Positions 6,935 to 12,919 of a stretch of DNA of 17,227 nt are shown here, in pieces; the stretch's first letter is position 1, and each line of letters begins with the position of its first letter. The translations under genes were made by a program, and so were the position numbers. Location of the stretch: assembly GCA_036259355.1 (NCBI GenBank), contig DATABY010000191.1, positions 1-17,227 on the forward strand, read 5' to 3'. The notes beneath the pieces are model-generated. The model was not told the origin of the DNA and made no database searches. It saw only the letters and a list, made by a program, of their open reading frames with translations. Origin of the DNA: JALZDI01 sp036259355 (GTDB lineage Bacteria; Actinomycetota; Actinomycetes; Propionibacteriales; Nocardioidaceae).

Positions 6935-7201
6935 TCAGGCGCCTTCCTCGGGCTCCTCCTGGGCAAGGCGGTCGTCGATGGTCTCGCCGTACTCCTCCTC
7001 GAGCGGTGTGAGCCCCTCCGAGGTGGGCGTGGAAGGCTGCCGCGGAGGCTCGAACTCCGTGACCTCCTCCTCCGGACGTAGCTCGTCGGTCGTCAGGCCC
7101 TCGTCGTCGTCCTCGGCGGCGGCCTCCTCCACGGACCGCACGTCGGGGTCCGGGCCGTCGTAGACCTCGTCGAACCGGCCTTCCTGCGACGGCTCGCTCA
7201 T
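6935..7201 (-). CDS. Small acidic DUF5709-like protein
   Basis: 88 residues and very acidic, with Glu/Asp runs such as VEEAAAEDDDEG and LRPEEEVTEFEPP. No signal peptide, membrane segment or cysteine is visible, so it is probably a soluble, largely disordered cytoplasmic protein. The C-terminal stretch GLTPLEEEYGETIDDRLAQE resembles the conserved tail of actinobacterial DUF5709 proteins, a match made from memory; their function is unknown. The start at ATG 7201 is firm because a perfect AGGAGG lies seven bases upstream (7209-7214). It follows DUF2469 after 106 nt that hold a hairpin and another dyad, so it may be transcribed separately. It converges with the protease gene. Confidence 0.75.
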   Translation of the reverse strand: MSEPSQEGRFDEVYDGPDPDVRSVEEAAAEDDDEGLTTDELRPEEEVTEFEPPRQPSTPTSEGLTPLEEEYGETIDDRLAQEEPEEGA

Positions 7202-7235
7202 CGCTGCTCCTCCTGTTCGGCGGGGCTCCGTTGTC

Positions 7236-7252
7236 GTACGGCGTGCCCGTAC
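7236..7252 (-). promoter_or_regulatory. Inverted repeat in the DUF5709-like leader
   Basis: GTACGG-CGTGC-CCGTAC is a perfect 6-bp dyad with a 5-base spacer, 35-51 nt upstream of the ATG at 7201. It could be an operator or a leader hairpin. No convincing -10/-35 pair was found next to it. Confidence 0.35.
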
Positions 7253-7281
7253 CCCTCCGGACACGCCCTAACCCGCGACAC

Positions 7282-7309
7282 GACGGCGACCCGGCAGTGA
7301 CCCGCCGTC
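7282..7309 (-). terminator. Stem-loop at the end of the DUF2469 gene
   Basis: GACGGCG (7282-7288) and CGCCGTC (7303-7309) form a perfect 7-bp inverted repeat with a 14-nt loop. The stem begins within the DUF2469 stop codon. There is no U tract, which is common for actinobacterial terminators. It would separate the rplS-to-DUF2469 run from the DUF5709-like gene. Confidence 0.4.
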
Positions 7310-7631
7310 AGTCGGGGAAGCCGGTGTTCTTCGGCGGCTCGAGGTCGCGCTGCGCGAGCTCCTCGATGTTGACGTCCTTGAACGTCACGACCTTGACGTT
7401 CTTGACGAAGCGCGCGGGACGGTAGATGTCCCACACCCACGCGTCGGACATCGTGACCTCGAAGTACGCGTCGTTGCCCTCGGTCCGCACCTTCAGGTCC
7501 GCCGCGTTGCACAGGTAGAAGCGACGGTCGGTCTCCACGACGTACTTGAAGATGCCGACGACGTCGCGGTACTCGCGATAGAGCTGCAGCTCCATCTCGG
7601 CTTCGTACTGCTCCAGCTCCTCGGCACTCAT
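7308..7631 (-). CDS. DUF2469 family conserved actinobacterial protein
   Basis: 107 residues starting MSAEELEQYEAEMELQLYRE and continuing YRDVVGIFKYVVETDRRFYLCN. It ends ERDLEPPKNTGFPD-like (here LAQRDLEPPKNTGFPD). This is the very conserved DUF2469 family found almost only in Actinomycetota next to rnhB; its function is unknown. It is soluble, with no signal or membrane segment. The ATG at 7631 overlaps the rnhB stop by four bases (ATGA), and a GGGGAG lies about eight bases upstream, so the pair is translationally coupled. A longer in-frame start exists but would read through rnhB sequence as low-complexity Gly/Ala/Asp and is rejected. Confidence 0.93.
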   Translation of the reverse strand: MSAEELEQYEAEMELQLYREYRDVVGIFKYVVETDRRFYLCNAADLKVRTEGNDAYFEVTMSDAWVWDIYRPARFVKNVKVVTFKDVNIEELAQRDLEPPKNTGFPD

Positions 7632-8380
7632 CCCGACATCTCCCCATCGACCGACACCGTCGCCATCGCCGTCTCCGCCTGCCACTCCCTCTGCCACTCC
7701 GCCTGCCGCTCCGGCTCCCAGGCGATCTCCCAGTCCGCCGCGCGGCGGACGTTGACGAACCTGCGCCGGTGCTCCGGGCACGGTCCGTGCTCCGCGAGCG
7801 CCGCCTGGTGCTCCTTGGTGACGTAGCCCTTGTGCGTGGCGAAGTCGTAGGCCGGAAACTGCTCGTGCATCCGGGTCATGATCCGGTCGCGGGTCACCTT
7901 CGCGATCACCGACGCCGCCGAGATGCAGGCCGCGACTCGGTCACCCTTCCACACCGCCAGCCCCGGCAGGCCGAGCCCGTCCACCGGGAACCCGTCGGTG
8001 AGCACGTACGACGGCGACGCGCACAGCCGCGCCAGTGCCCGCCGCAGCGCCTCGACGTTCGCGACGTGCATGCCGAGGCGGTCGCACTCGCCCGCCGGGA
8101 CGACGACCACCGACCACGCGGCGGCACGGCGGACGACCTGCGCGTAGCAGCGCTCCCGGGCCTGCACGGTGAGCAGCTTGGAGTCGGCCAGGCCGGGGAC
8201 CTGACCGCCCTTGCCCTCGCGCAGCACGGCCGCGGCCGCGACCAGCGGCCCCGCGCAGGCGCCACGCCCGGCCTCGTCCACCCCGGCGATGGTCTCGAAC
8301 CCGGCGCGCCGCAGCGCGCGTTCGTAGCCGTAGAGGCCGGCGTCACGGCGCACGGTTGCTGCGCGGGGCATGACACTCAT
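7628..8380 (-). CDS. rnhB: Ribonuclease HII
   Basis: 250 residues from ATG 8380, or 247 from the in-frame ATG 8371. It removes ribonucleotides from DNA and the RNA of RNA-DNA hybrids. The DEDD active site is complete: D35 and E36 in GVDEAGRG, D129 in VLTDG, and D147 in WKGDRV. Also present are ADSKLL (65-70), ISAASVIAKVTRDR (153-166) and FATHKGY (180-186). The C-terminal tail after the catalytic fold is a short four-residue repeat (ERQA/EWQR/EWQA, about 225-235) not typical of the family core. The start codon has no strong Shine-Dalgarno. A TATTCT hexamer eight bases upstream suggests an internal, near-leaderless transcript. Its stop overlaps the DUF2469 start; lepB ends 40 nt upstream. Confidence 0.94.
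   Translation of the reverse strand: MSVMPRAATVRRDAGLYGYERALRRAGFETIAGVDEAGRGACAGPLVAAAAVLREGKGGQVPGLADSKLLTVQARERCYAQVVRRAAAWSVVVVPAGECDRLGMHVANVEALRRALARLCASPSYVLTDGFPVDGLGLPGLAVWKGDRVAACISAASVIAKVTRDRIMTRMHEQFPAYDFATHKGYVTKEHQAALAEHGPCPEHRRRFVNVRRAADWEIAWEPERQAEWQREWQAETAMATVSVDGEMSG
7675..7722. repeat. 12-nt tandem repeat in the 3' end of rnhB
   Basis: Units CCGCCTGCCACT (7675-7686), CCCTCTGCCACT (7687-7698) and CCGCCTGCCGCT (7699-7710) follow each other, with a decayed fourth unit to 7722. On the minus strand they encode four-residue repeats in the RNase HII tail. Confidence 0.6.
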
Positions 8381-8388
8381 GATGTCGC

Positions 8389-8394
8389 AGAATA
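8389..8394 (-). promoter_or_regulatory. Candidate internal -10 upstream of rnhB
   Basis: TATTCT on the minus strand fits TANNNT and ends eight bases before the ATG at 8380. It lies in the 40-nt lepB-rnhB gap, where no good ribosome-binding site is visible. No -35 match was seen. Confidence 0.3.
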
Positions 8395-8420
8395 GGCGAG
8401 CCGGAGCGGGGCGCCACGCC

Positions 8421-9146
8421 TCACCCGGGCGACCGGCGAACGACCGGTCGACGGGGCGCCGGGCGGTCGGCATCGGGAACGTCGGTGAACGTGGAGGGCG
8501 CGTCCAGGCCGGCGATCTCCGACAGCGGCCACACGATCGCGAACGCGGGCCCGACGACGTTGCGCTGGGGCACGAACGCGGTGCCGTCGGCCAGGTGCGG
8601 GCGGGAGTCCCCGGAGTTGGACCGGTTGTCGCCCATCACCCAGATCGCGTCGCGCGGCACGACCACGTCGAACCGCTGGACCGACGGCGCGGAGCCACGG
8701 GGCAGGTACCTCTCGTTCAGCGGCTCGCCGTTGACCGTCACCCGGCCCCGGTCGTCGCAGCACGCGACCCGGTCCCCGGGCAGGCCCATCAGGCGCTTGA
8801 CCAGGTATCCGGTGTCGCTGGCGGGCAGCACACCCACGAACTCCAGCGCCCGCCCCAGCAGCCCGGTGCGCTCCCCGGGCCGCTCGCCGGCGGGGAGCCA
8901 TCCGCCGGGGTCCTCGAAGACGACCACGTCGCCGCGCTCGGCGTCGGAGAGCTTCGAGACCACGATCCGGTCGGTCTGCTCGATGGTCGGCAGCATCGAG
9001 CCGCTGGGCACCACGAACGCCTGCACCACGAAGATTCGCAGCAGCGCGGCGACGGCCACGGCGACGGCCACGAGCAGCACGGTCTCGAACAGGAAACGCC
9101 CGAAGCGGCCCTCCGGCGCCGCACCGGACTTGCCGGCGCGGCTCAT
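8421..9146 (-). CDS. lepB: Signal peptidase I, second tandem copy
   Basis: 241 residues. One N-terminal transmembrane segment lies at about 20-43, with the catalytic domain outside. The Ser-Lys dyad is intact: S50 in VPSGSM and K117 in YLVKRLMGLPGDRV. Other boxes are RGDVVVFEDPGGW (71-83) and WVMGDNRSNSGDSR. It cleaves signal peptides of Sec-exported pre-proteins. The ATG at 9146 overlaps the upstream lepB stop by four bases (ATGA), and GAGG lies seven bases upstream of it. A much longer in-frame opening within the upstream gene is rejected. Compared with the upstream paralogue it lacks the long charged N-terminal tail. The C-terminus is Pro/Arg-rich (about 225-241). Confidence 0.95.
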   Translation of the reverse strand: MSRAGKSGAAPEGRFGRFLFETVLLVAVAVAVAALLRIFVVQAFVVPSGSMLPTIEQTDRIVVSKLSDAERGDVVVFEDPGGWLPAGERPGERTGLLGRALEFVGVLPASDTGYLVKRLMGLPGDRVACCDDRGRVTVNGEPLNERYLPRGSAPSVQRFDVVVPRDAIWVMGDNRSNSGDSRPHLADGTAFVPQRNVVGPAFAIVWPLSEIAGLDAPSTFTDVPDADRPAPRRPVVRRSPG

Positions 9147-9961
9147 CCAGCGTCCTCGACCCGGTCGAAGACGTCGGGCTGGTCGGTGAACTCGGCGCGG
9201 TCGAGCGGCCACACGGTCACGAACACCCGGCCGACGACGTCGTCGACCGGGATGAGGCCACCGCCCGGGTCTCCGAGGTGTGCCCGCGAGTCCGCCGACT
9301 GCGGCCGGTTGTCCCCCATGACCCACAGATGGTCCTCACGGACCTTGACGTCGAACTCCTGCGCGGAGGGCTCCACCCCTTCGGGAAGGTAGTCCGACTC
9401 GTCGACCGGGGTCCCGTTGACCAGGATCCGCCCCCGCCGGTCGCAGCAGCGGACGCGGTCGCCGCCGACGCCGATCACGCGCTTGACCAGATGGTTGCCG
9501 CTGGGGTACAGGCCGACGAACTCCATCGCCTTGGTCAGCGGGTTGCCGCCGACCCGCTCACCGGGACCGAGCCAGCCGCCGGGGTCGTCGAACACGACGA
9601 TGTCGCCGCGTCCAGGCTCGCCGAACCAGTACGACGGCTTCTCGACCAGGATGCGGTCGTTCTCGATCAGCGTGTCGTGCATGGACGCGGAGGGGATGTA
9701 GAAGGCCTGCAGGAACAGCGACTTGAGGACGATCGCCAGCCCCAGCGCGATCGCGAGCAGGACGATCATCTCCTGCCACAGCGGCAGCTCGCGCGGTTTG
9801 GCGGTCAGACGGCGGTGTCCGGGCCGTCGACGGGTTCGGCCGACGCCAGCCTCGTCCGGGGGGCGCTCCCCGCTCCGTTCGACTGACGCGGAGTCGTCCA
9901 CAAGCGACGACCGCGACCCCTCGGTCCGGTCGCGGTCGTTCAAGTCGTCGGACTCCGGCAC
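9143..9961 (-). CDS. lepB: Signal peptidase I, first tandem copy
   Basis: 272 residues. About 60 polar, charged residues precede a single transmembrane segment (about 64-86). Then come the signal peptidase boxes: IPSASM with catalytic S93, RGDIVVFDDPGGW (118-130), HLVKRVIGVGGDRV with K160, and WVMGDNRPQSADSR. A CCD motif after box D is shared with the downstream copy, so the two look like an old duplication. It processes exported pre-proteins at the outer face of the membrane. GTG 9961 is the start; only a weak AGG precedes it. It begins 25 nt after rplS ends, the usual actinobacterial position for lepB genes, and overlaps the second copy by four bases. Confidence 0.95.
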   Translation of the reverse strand: MPESDDLNDRDRTEGSRSSLVDDSASVERSGERPPDEAGVGRTRRRPGHRRLTAKPRELPLWQEMIVLLAIALGLAIVLKSLFLQAFYIPSASMHDTLIENDRILVEKPSYWFGEPGRGDIVVFDDPGGWLGPGERVGGNPLTKAMEFVGLYPSGNHLVKRVIGVGGDRVRCCDRRGRILVNGTPVDESDYLPEGVEPSAQEFDVKVREDHLWVMGDNRPQSADSRAHLGDPGGGLIPVDDVVGRVFVTVWPLDRAEFTDQPDVFDRVEDAG

Positions 9962-9986
9962 ACCTGCGAGCCTAACGCGATGCGGC

Positions 9987-10349
9987 TCACCTGCCGGTCG
10001 TCGGCTCGCGCCGCTCCTTGATCTTGGCGGCCTTGCCGCGCAGGTTGCGCAGGTAGTAGAGCTTGGCGCGGCGGACGTCGCCGCGCGTGGTGACCTCGAT
10101 CCGGTCCACGATCGGGGTGTGCAGCGGGAAGGTGCGCTCGACGCCTACCCCGAAGCTGACCTTGCGTACCGTGAACGTACGCCGGATGCCGGAGCCCTGC
10201 TGGCGGATGCAGACTCCCTGGAACACCTGGATCCGGCTGCGGTTGCCCTCCACGACCTTCACGTGCACCTTGAGCGTGTCGCCGGGACGGAACTCCGGGA
10301 TGTCGTCGCGGGCGACGGCGGCGTCCAGAGCGTCGATTGCGTTGGCCAT
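9987..10349 (-). CDS. rplS: 50S ribosomal protein L19
   Basis: 120 residues, normal L19 length. Recognisable stretches are FRPGDTLKVHVKVVEGNRSR, IQVFQGVCIRQQGSGIRRTF, TVRKVSFGVGVERTFPLHTP and RAKLYYLRNLRGKAAKIKER. L19 lies at the 30S-50S interface. The ATG at 10349 has GAGGAG nine bases upstream; an in-frame ATG eleven codons earlier is rejected because L19 begins MANAIDALDA. It is separated from trmD by 198 nt, long enough for its own promoter and a structured leader. It is followed closely by the two lepB genes, so it probably heads the rplS-lepB-lepB-rnhB-DUF2469 run. Confidence 0.97.
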   Translation of the reverse strand: MANAIDALDAAVARDDIPEFRPGDTLKVHVKVVEGNRSRIQVFQGVCIRQQGSGIRRTFTVRKVSFGVGVERTFPLHTPIVDRIEVTTRGDVRRAKLYYLRNLRGKAAKIKERREPTTGR

Positions 10350-10477
10350 GAGAGTTCGCTCCTCGTCGGTGCCATGGGTCACCCACGGATGAGTGGGGTG
10401 TCTGCGTTCGGCGCCGCCTGCTGCGTCGGCCGGTGTCCCCCCATGGCAGGATCACCGTGGCCCGCCGCTCCGCGTGA

Positions 10478-10492
10478 CCGGTGTCGCACCGG
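10478..10492 (-). promoter_or_regulatory. Hairpin in the trmD-rplS intergenic leader
   Basis: CCGGTG-TCG-CACCGG is a perfect 6-bp inverted repeat with a 3-base loop. It lies about 130 nt upstream of rplS and within its probable 5' UTR. It could belong to an rplS leader or terminate trmD transcripts; there is no U tract. Confidence 0.35.
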
Positions 10493-10521
10493 CCGTCGCG
10501 AACGCGCAACGCCGACCGTCA

Positions 10522-10527
10522 AGTCTG
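10522..10527 (-). promoter_or_regulatory. Weak candidate rplS -10
   Basis: On the minus strand the sequence TGTGGCAGACT contains CAGACT as a possible extended -10, similar in layout to TCTGGCACAAT in front of rpsP. No clear -35 was found. It would give a leader of roughly 165-170 nt. Confidence 0.25.
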
Positions 10528-10547
10528 CCACAGCGGGTGGTGCGCCG

Positions 10548-11318
10548 CTAAATCGGGCGGCCGCCGGGGTCACCGAGGATCTCCCGGTCCCGTGCGTCCC
10601 AGGCCTCCGGGTCCTGGGCGGCGATCAGGTCCGGCCGCCGCTGTGCCGTACGCCGCAGCGCCTGGTCGCGCCGCCAGCGCGCCACTTGCCCGTGGTGTCC
10701 GGAGAGGAGTACGTCGGGCACGGCGCGGCCACGCCACACCGGCGGCTTGGTGTAGACGGGGTACTCCAGCAGCCCCCCGCCGGCCCCGGTGGCGTGCGAC
10801 TCCTCGCGCAGCGACTCGGGGTTGCCCAGGAAGCCGGGCAGCAGCCGCACCACGGCCTCGACGACCACCAGGGCGGCGACCTCCCCACCGTTGAGCACGT
10901 AGTCGCCGATGCTGACCTGCTCGACCGGCATCCGTTCGGCGGCGGCGTCGACCACGCGCTCGTCGATGCCCTCGTAGCGCCCGCACGCGAACAGCAGCCA
11001 CGGCTCGGCGGCGAGGTCCTCGGCCAGGCGCTGGTCGAACCGCCGTCCCGACGGGGTCATCACCAGCAGCCGCGGCTGCGTCGGACCGTCCGGCGGGGCA
11101 AGCTCGTCCAGGGACTCGCCCCACGGTTCGGGCTTCATCACCATCCCGGCGCCACCGCCGTACGGCGTGTCGTCGACGGTGCGGTGCCGGTCGTGGGTCC
11201 ACCGGCGCAGGTCGTGCACCCGCACGTCGAGCAACCCGGCCGCTCGCGCCTTGCCGGGCAGCGAGAGGTCGAGCGGCGCGAAGTAGTCGGGGAAGATCGA
11301 CACCAGGTCGATGCGCAT
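10548..11318 (-). CDS. trmD: tRNA (guanine-N1)-methyltransferase TrmD
   Basis: 256 residues. TrmD methylates G37 of tRNAs at N1 using S-adenosylmethionine and so prevents +1 frameshifting. Diagnostic stretches are MRIDLVSIFPDYF at the N-terminus, DDTPYGGGAGMVMKPEP (49-65), and the knotted SAM-binding core LLFACGRYEGIDERV, SIGDYVLNGGEVAAL (137-151) and PGFLGNPESL (161-170). GGLLEYPVYTKPPVWRG (181-197) carries Glu at the position where the E. coli enzyme has its catalytic Asp. PDVLLSGHHGQVARWR lies in the C-terminal tRNA-binding domain. The ATG at 11318 follows the rimM stop by 8 nt, with AGGCGGG overlapping that stop region. It is the standard rimM-trmD pair. Confidence 0.97.
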   Translation of the reverse strand: MRIDLVSIFPDYFAPLDLSLPGKARAAGLLDVRVHDLRRWTHDRHRTVDDTPYGGGAGMVMKPEPWGESLDELAPPDGPTQPRLLVMTPSGRRFDQRLAEDLAAEPWLLFACGRYEGIDERVVDAAAERMPVEQVSIGDYVLNGGEVAALVVVEAVVRLLPGFLGNPESLREESHATGAGGGLLEYPVYTKPPVWRGRAVPDVLLSGHHGQVARWRRDQALRRTAQRRPDLIAAQDPEAWDARDREILGDPGGRPI

Positions 11319-11326
11319 CGGCCCGC

Positions 11327-11848
11327 CTAGTCCATCTGCTCGGGCTCGAGCAGCCCCGGGCGGTCGGCGACGGTCAACCGGCCACGTCCGAGGTCGACGT
11401 CGGGCACGAGCTCGGAGACGAACGGCACCAGCACGTCACCTCCGGACTTGCGGCGTACGACCAGCAGGTCGTGCGCCGGGTTGTGGAGCACGTCGGCCAC
11501 CTCACCGACGACCGTACCGGCGTGGTCGTGGACCTGCAGCCCGACGAGCTGGTGGTCGTAGAGCTCCTCCGGGTCCGCGGGCTCCTCGCGGTCCGGCACC
11601 TGCACGGTGAGCAGCACGCCGCGCAGGGCCTCGGCGGCGTTGCGGTCGCGCACCTGCTCGAACCGGACCAGCAGCCGCCCGCTGTGCGGGCGGGCCGCCG
11701 CCACGGTCAGCGGACCCGCGGACGACGGGTCGGTCCGCAGCTCCGTCCCGATGGCGAAGCGCTCTGTCGGGTCGTCGGTGCGGACCTCGACGCCGACCTC
11801 CCCGCGAACTCCGTGGGGACGCCCGATCCGGCCCACCACCAGGTCCAC
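11327..11848 (-). CDS. rimM: Ribosome maturation factor RimM
   Basis: 173 residues, normal length. RimM assists assembly of the 30S head through S19. The N-terminal RimM domain starts VDLVVGRIGRPHGVRGEVGV, the strongest family signature. The C-terminal PRC-barrel-like domain includes LYDHQLVGLQVHD and ADVLHNPAHDLLVVRR, followed by VLVPFVSELVPDVDL. The start is GTG 11848, preceded by a purine-rich GAGAGGGGG at about 11853-11861. No in-frame start codon exists in the 74 nt between khpA and this GTG. That gap is almost filled by a 13-bp perfect stem whose right arm ends against the ribosome-binding site, so translation of rimM may depend on RNA structure. Confidence 0.95.
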   Translation of the reverse strand: MDLVVGRIGRPHGVRGEVGVEVRTDDPTERFAIGTELRTDPSSAGPLTVAAARPHSGRLLVRFEQVRDRNAAEALRGVLLTVQVPDREEPADPEELYDHQLVGLQVHDHAGTVVGEVADVLHNPAHDLLVVRRKSGGDVLVPFVSELVPDVDLGRGRLTVADRPGLLEPEQMD

Positions 11849-11860
11849 GACGCCCCCTCT

Positions 11861-11914
11861 CGGTTCGTCTGCGGTCGGCCCGACGAGAACCCACGAGTCG
11901 TCGCAGACGAACCG
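11861..11914 (-). promoter_or_regulatory. Perfect 13-bp inverted repeat before the rimM RBS
   Basis: CGGTTCGTCTGCG at 11861-11873 is the exact reverse complement of CGCAGACGAACCG at 11902-11914. The 28-nt spacer can itself pair weakly (GACGA 11882-11886 with TCGTC 11898-11902). On the minus-strand mRNA the hairpin starts about 8 nt after the khpA stop and ends directly before the rimM Shine-Dalgarno. It has no U tract. It could be a translational control element, an RNase-processing stem or a protein-binding dyad. Confidence 0.75.
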
Positions 11915-11922
11915 GCCCTCGC

Positions 11923-12165
11923 TCAGCGCCTCCGGTCGACGTCGACGAAGTCGACCCGGGCACCGCCCTTGCCGGCCAGCGCGCCGATCACGGTGCGCAC
12001 GGCGGTCGCGGTGCGGCCGGCGCGACCGATCACCTTGCCGAGGTCGTCGGGGTGCACGCGCACCTCGAGCAGCCGGCCGCGCTTGGTGCTCTTGGACTGC
12101 ACGGTGACGTCGTCGGGATGGGTGACGATGCCGCGCACGAGGTGTTCGAGCGCCTCGCTGAGCAC
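11923..12165 (-). CDS. khpA: KH-domain RNA-binding protein KhpA (YlqC family)
   Basis: 80 residues, the usual size. It is a single KH domain with VIGRAGRTATAVRT at about 45-58, carrying the GxxG loop as G47-R-A-G50. It begins LSEALEHLVRGIVTHPDDV, typical of KhpA. KhpA forms dimers or pairs with KhpB and binds RNA globally; in Gram-positives it affects cell elongation and translation. The GTG at 12165 starts 2 nt after the rpsP stop, with GAGG seven bases upstream inside the rpsP tail, so it is coupled to rpsP. The rpsP-khpA-rimM-trmD order is conserved. After its stop the 74-nt structured gap precedes rimM. Confidence 0.95.
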   Translation of the reverse strand: MLSEALEHLVRGIVTHPDDVTVQSKSTKRGRLLEVRVHPDDLGKVIGRAGRTATAVRTVIGALAGKGGARVDFVDVDRRR

Positions 12166-12167
12166 GC

Positions 12168-12752
12168 TCAGGCCTCGTCGCTCTTGGCCTGCTCGGCCGC
12201 GGCCGCCTCACCGGACTCGCCGGTCTGGGTCGTCTGGGCGGTCTCGGTGTCGCTGGAGCCCTCCCCCGAGGCGGCGTCGGCATGGGCCTTGTCCGCGCGT
12301 CCCACCTCGTCGGGCTTGGCAGCCTGCTCTGAGCGGTCCGCGGCGGTCGGCTCCTCGGCCTTCTTGTCCGGCTTGGCGGCCTTCTTGGTCACCGCCTCGG
12401 TCTTCGGCTGGCCGTGGGCTTCCTTCAGCGCCTCGTTGAAGATCTCGGTCTTGTCGCGCCGGGGCTCGGCGGTCCGAAGCGTCGGCTCCACCGGCTCGCC
12501 CTTGTGCTGCTGCCAGTCGCCGGTCAGCTTCAGGATCGCCGCGACGGGGGTGGAGGGCTGCGCACCGACGCCCAGCCAGTGCTGCGCACGGTCGGAGTCG
12601 ACGTGGATGATCGACGGGTCGGCCTTGGGGTTGTAGGTGCCGATCTCCTCGATCACCCGACCGTCGCGCTTGGTGCGCGAGTCGCAGACGACGATGCGGT
12701 AGAACGGCGTACGGACCTTGCCCATGCGCTTCAGACGAATCCTGACGGCCAC
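12168..12752 (-). CDS. rpsP: 30S ribosomal protein S16 with long C-terminal extension
   Basis: 194 residues against roughly 80-100 for the S16 core. The core is clear: MAVRIRLKRMGKVRTPFYRI, DSRTKRDGRVIEEIGTYNP and QHWLGVGAQPSTPVAAILK. S16 is needed for 30S assembly. From about residue 105 the protein becomes a low-complexity tail rich in Lys, Ala, Glu, Asp, Ser and Thr (AAKPDKKAEEPTAADRSEQA and further), basic first and then acidic. Such tails occur in actinobacterial S16, but this one doubles the protein. The start is GTG 12752 with AGGGAGA upstream. It leads the rpsP-khpA-rimM-trmD operon behind a leader of about 120 nt. Confidence 0.96.
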   Translation of the reverse strand: MAVRIRLKRMGKVRTPFYRIVVCDSRTKRDGRVIEEIGTYNPKADPSIIHVDSDRAQHWLGVGAQPSTPVAAILKLTGDWQQHKGEPVEPTLRTAEPRRDKTEIFNEALKEAHGQPKTEAVTKKAAKPDKKAEEPTAADRSEQAAKPDEVGRADKAHADAASGEGSSDTETAQTTQTGESGEAAAAEQAKSDEA

Positions 12753-12877
12753 GAGTGTGGTGTCTCCCTAACGTGTGGATGTGGTGAGCAACCGCGCTCC
12801 GGTGGGGACGGGCGAAGGTGCTCGACGGACCGACGCACCGCGGTGAGAGGGGCCGCAGGCGGTCGAAGTCGGGCTCC

Positions 12878-12908
12878 ATTGTGCCAGATACCGGGCGCCT
12901 GGCTCCAA
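12878..12908 (-). promoter_or_regulatory. Candidate rpsP operon promoter
   Basis: On the minus strand, TTGGAG (12908-12903) is followed after 19 nt by CACAAT (12883-12878) within TCTGGCACAAT. The -10 matches four of six consensus bases and the -35 four of six; the spacer is longer than the ideal 17. It lies in the 167-nt gap between the amidohydrolase stop and rpsP and would give a leader of about 120 nt. Confidence 0.4.
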
Positions 12909-12919
12909 TCGCGTGCCGT

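Noticed and set aside
11849..11922. In-frame N-terminal extension of RimM through the hairpin
   Set aside because: No ATG, GTG or TTG lies in frame in this gap, and RimM family proteins start at VGRIGRPHG.
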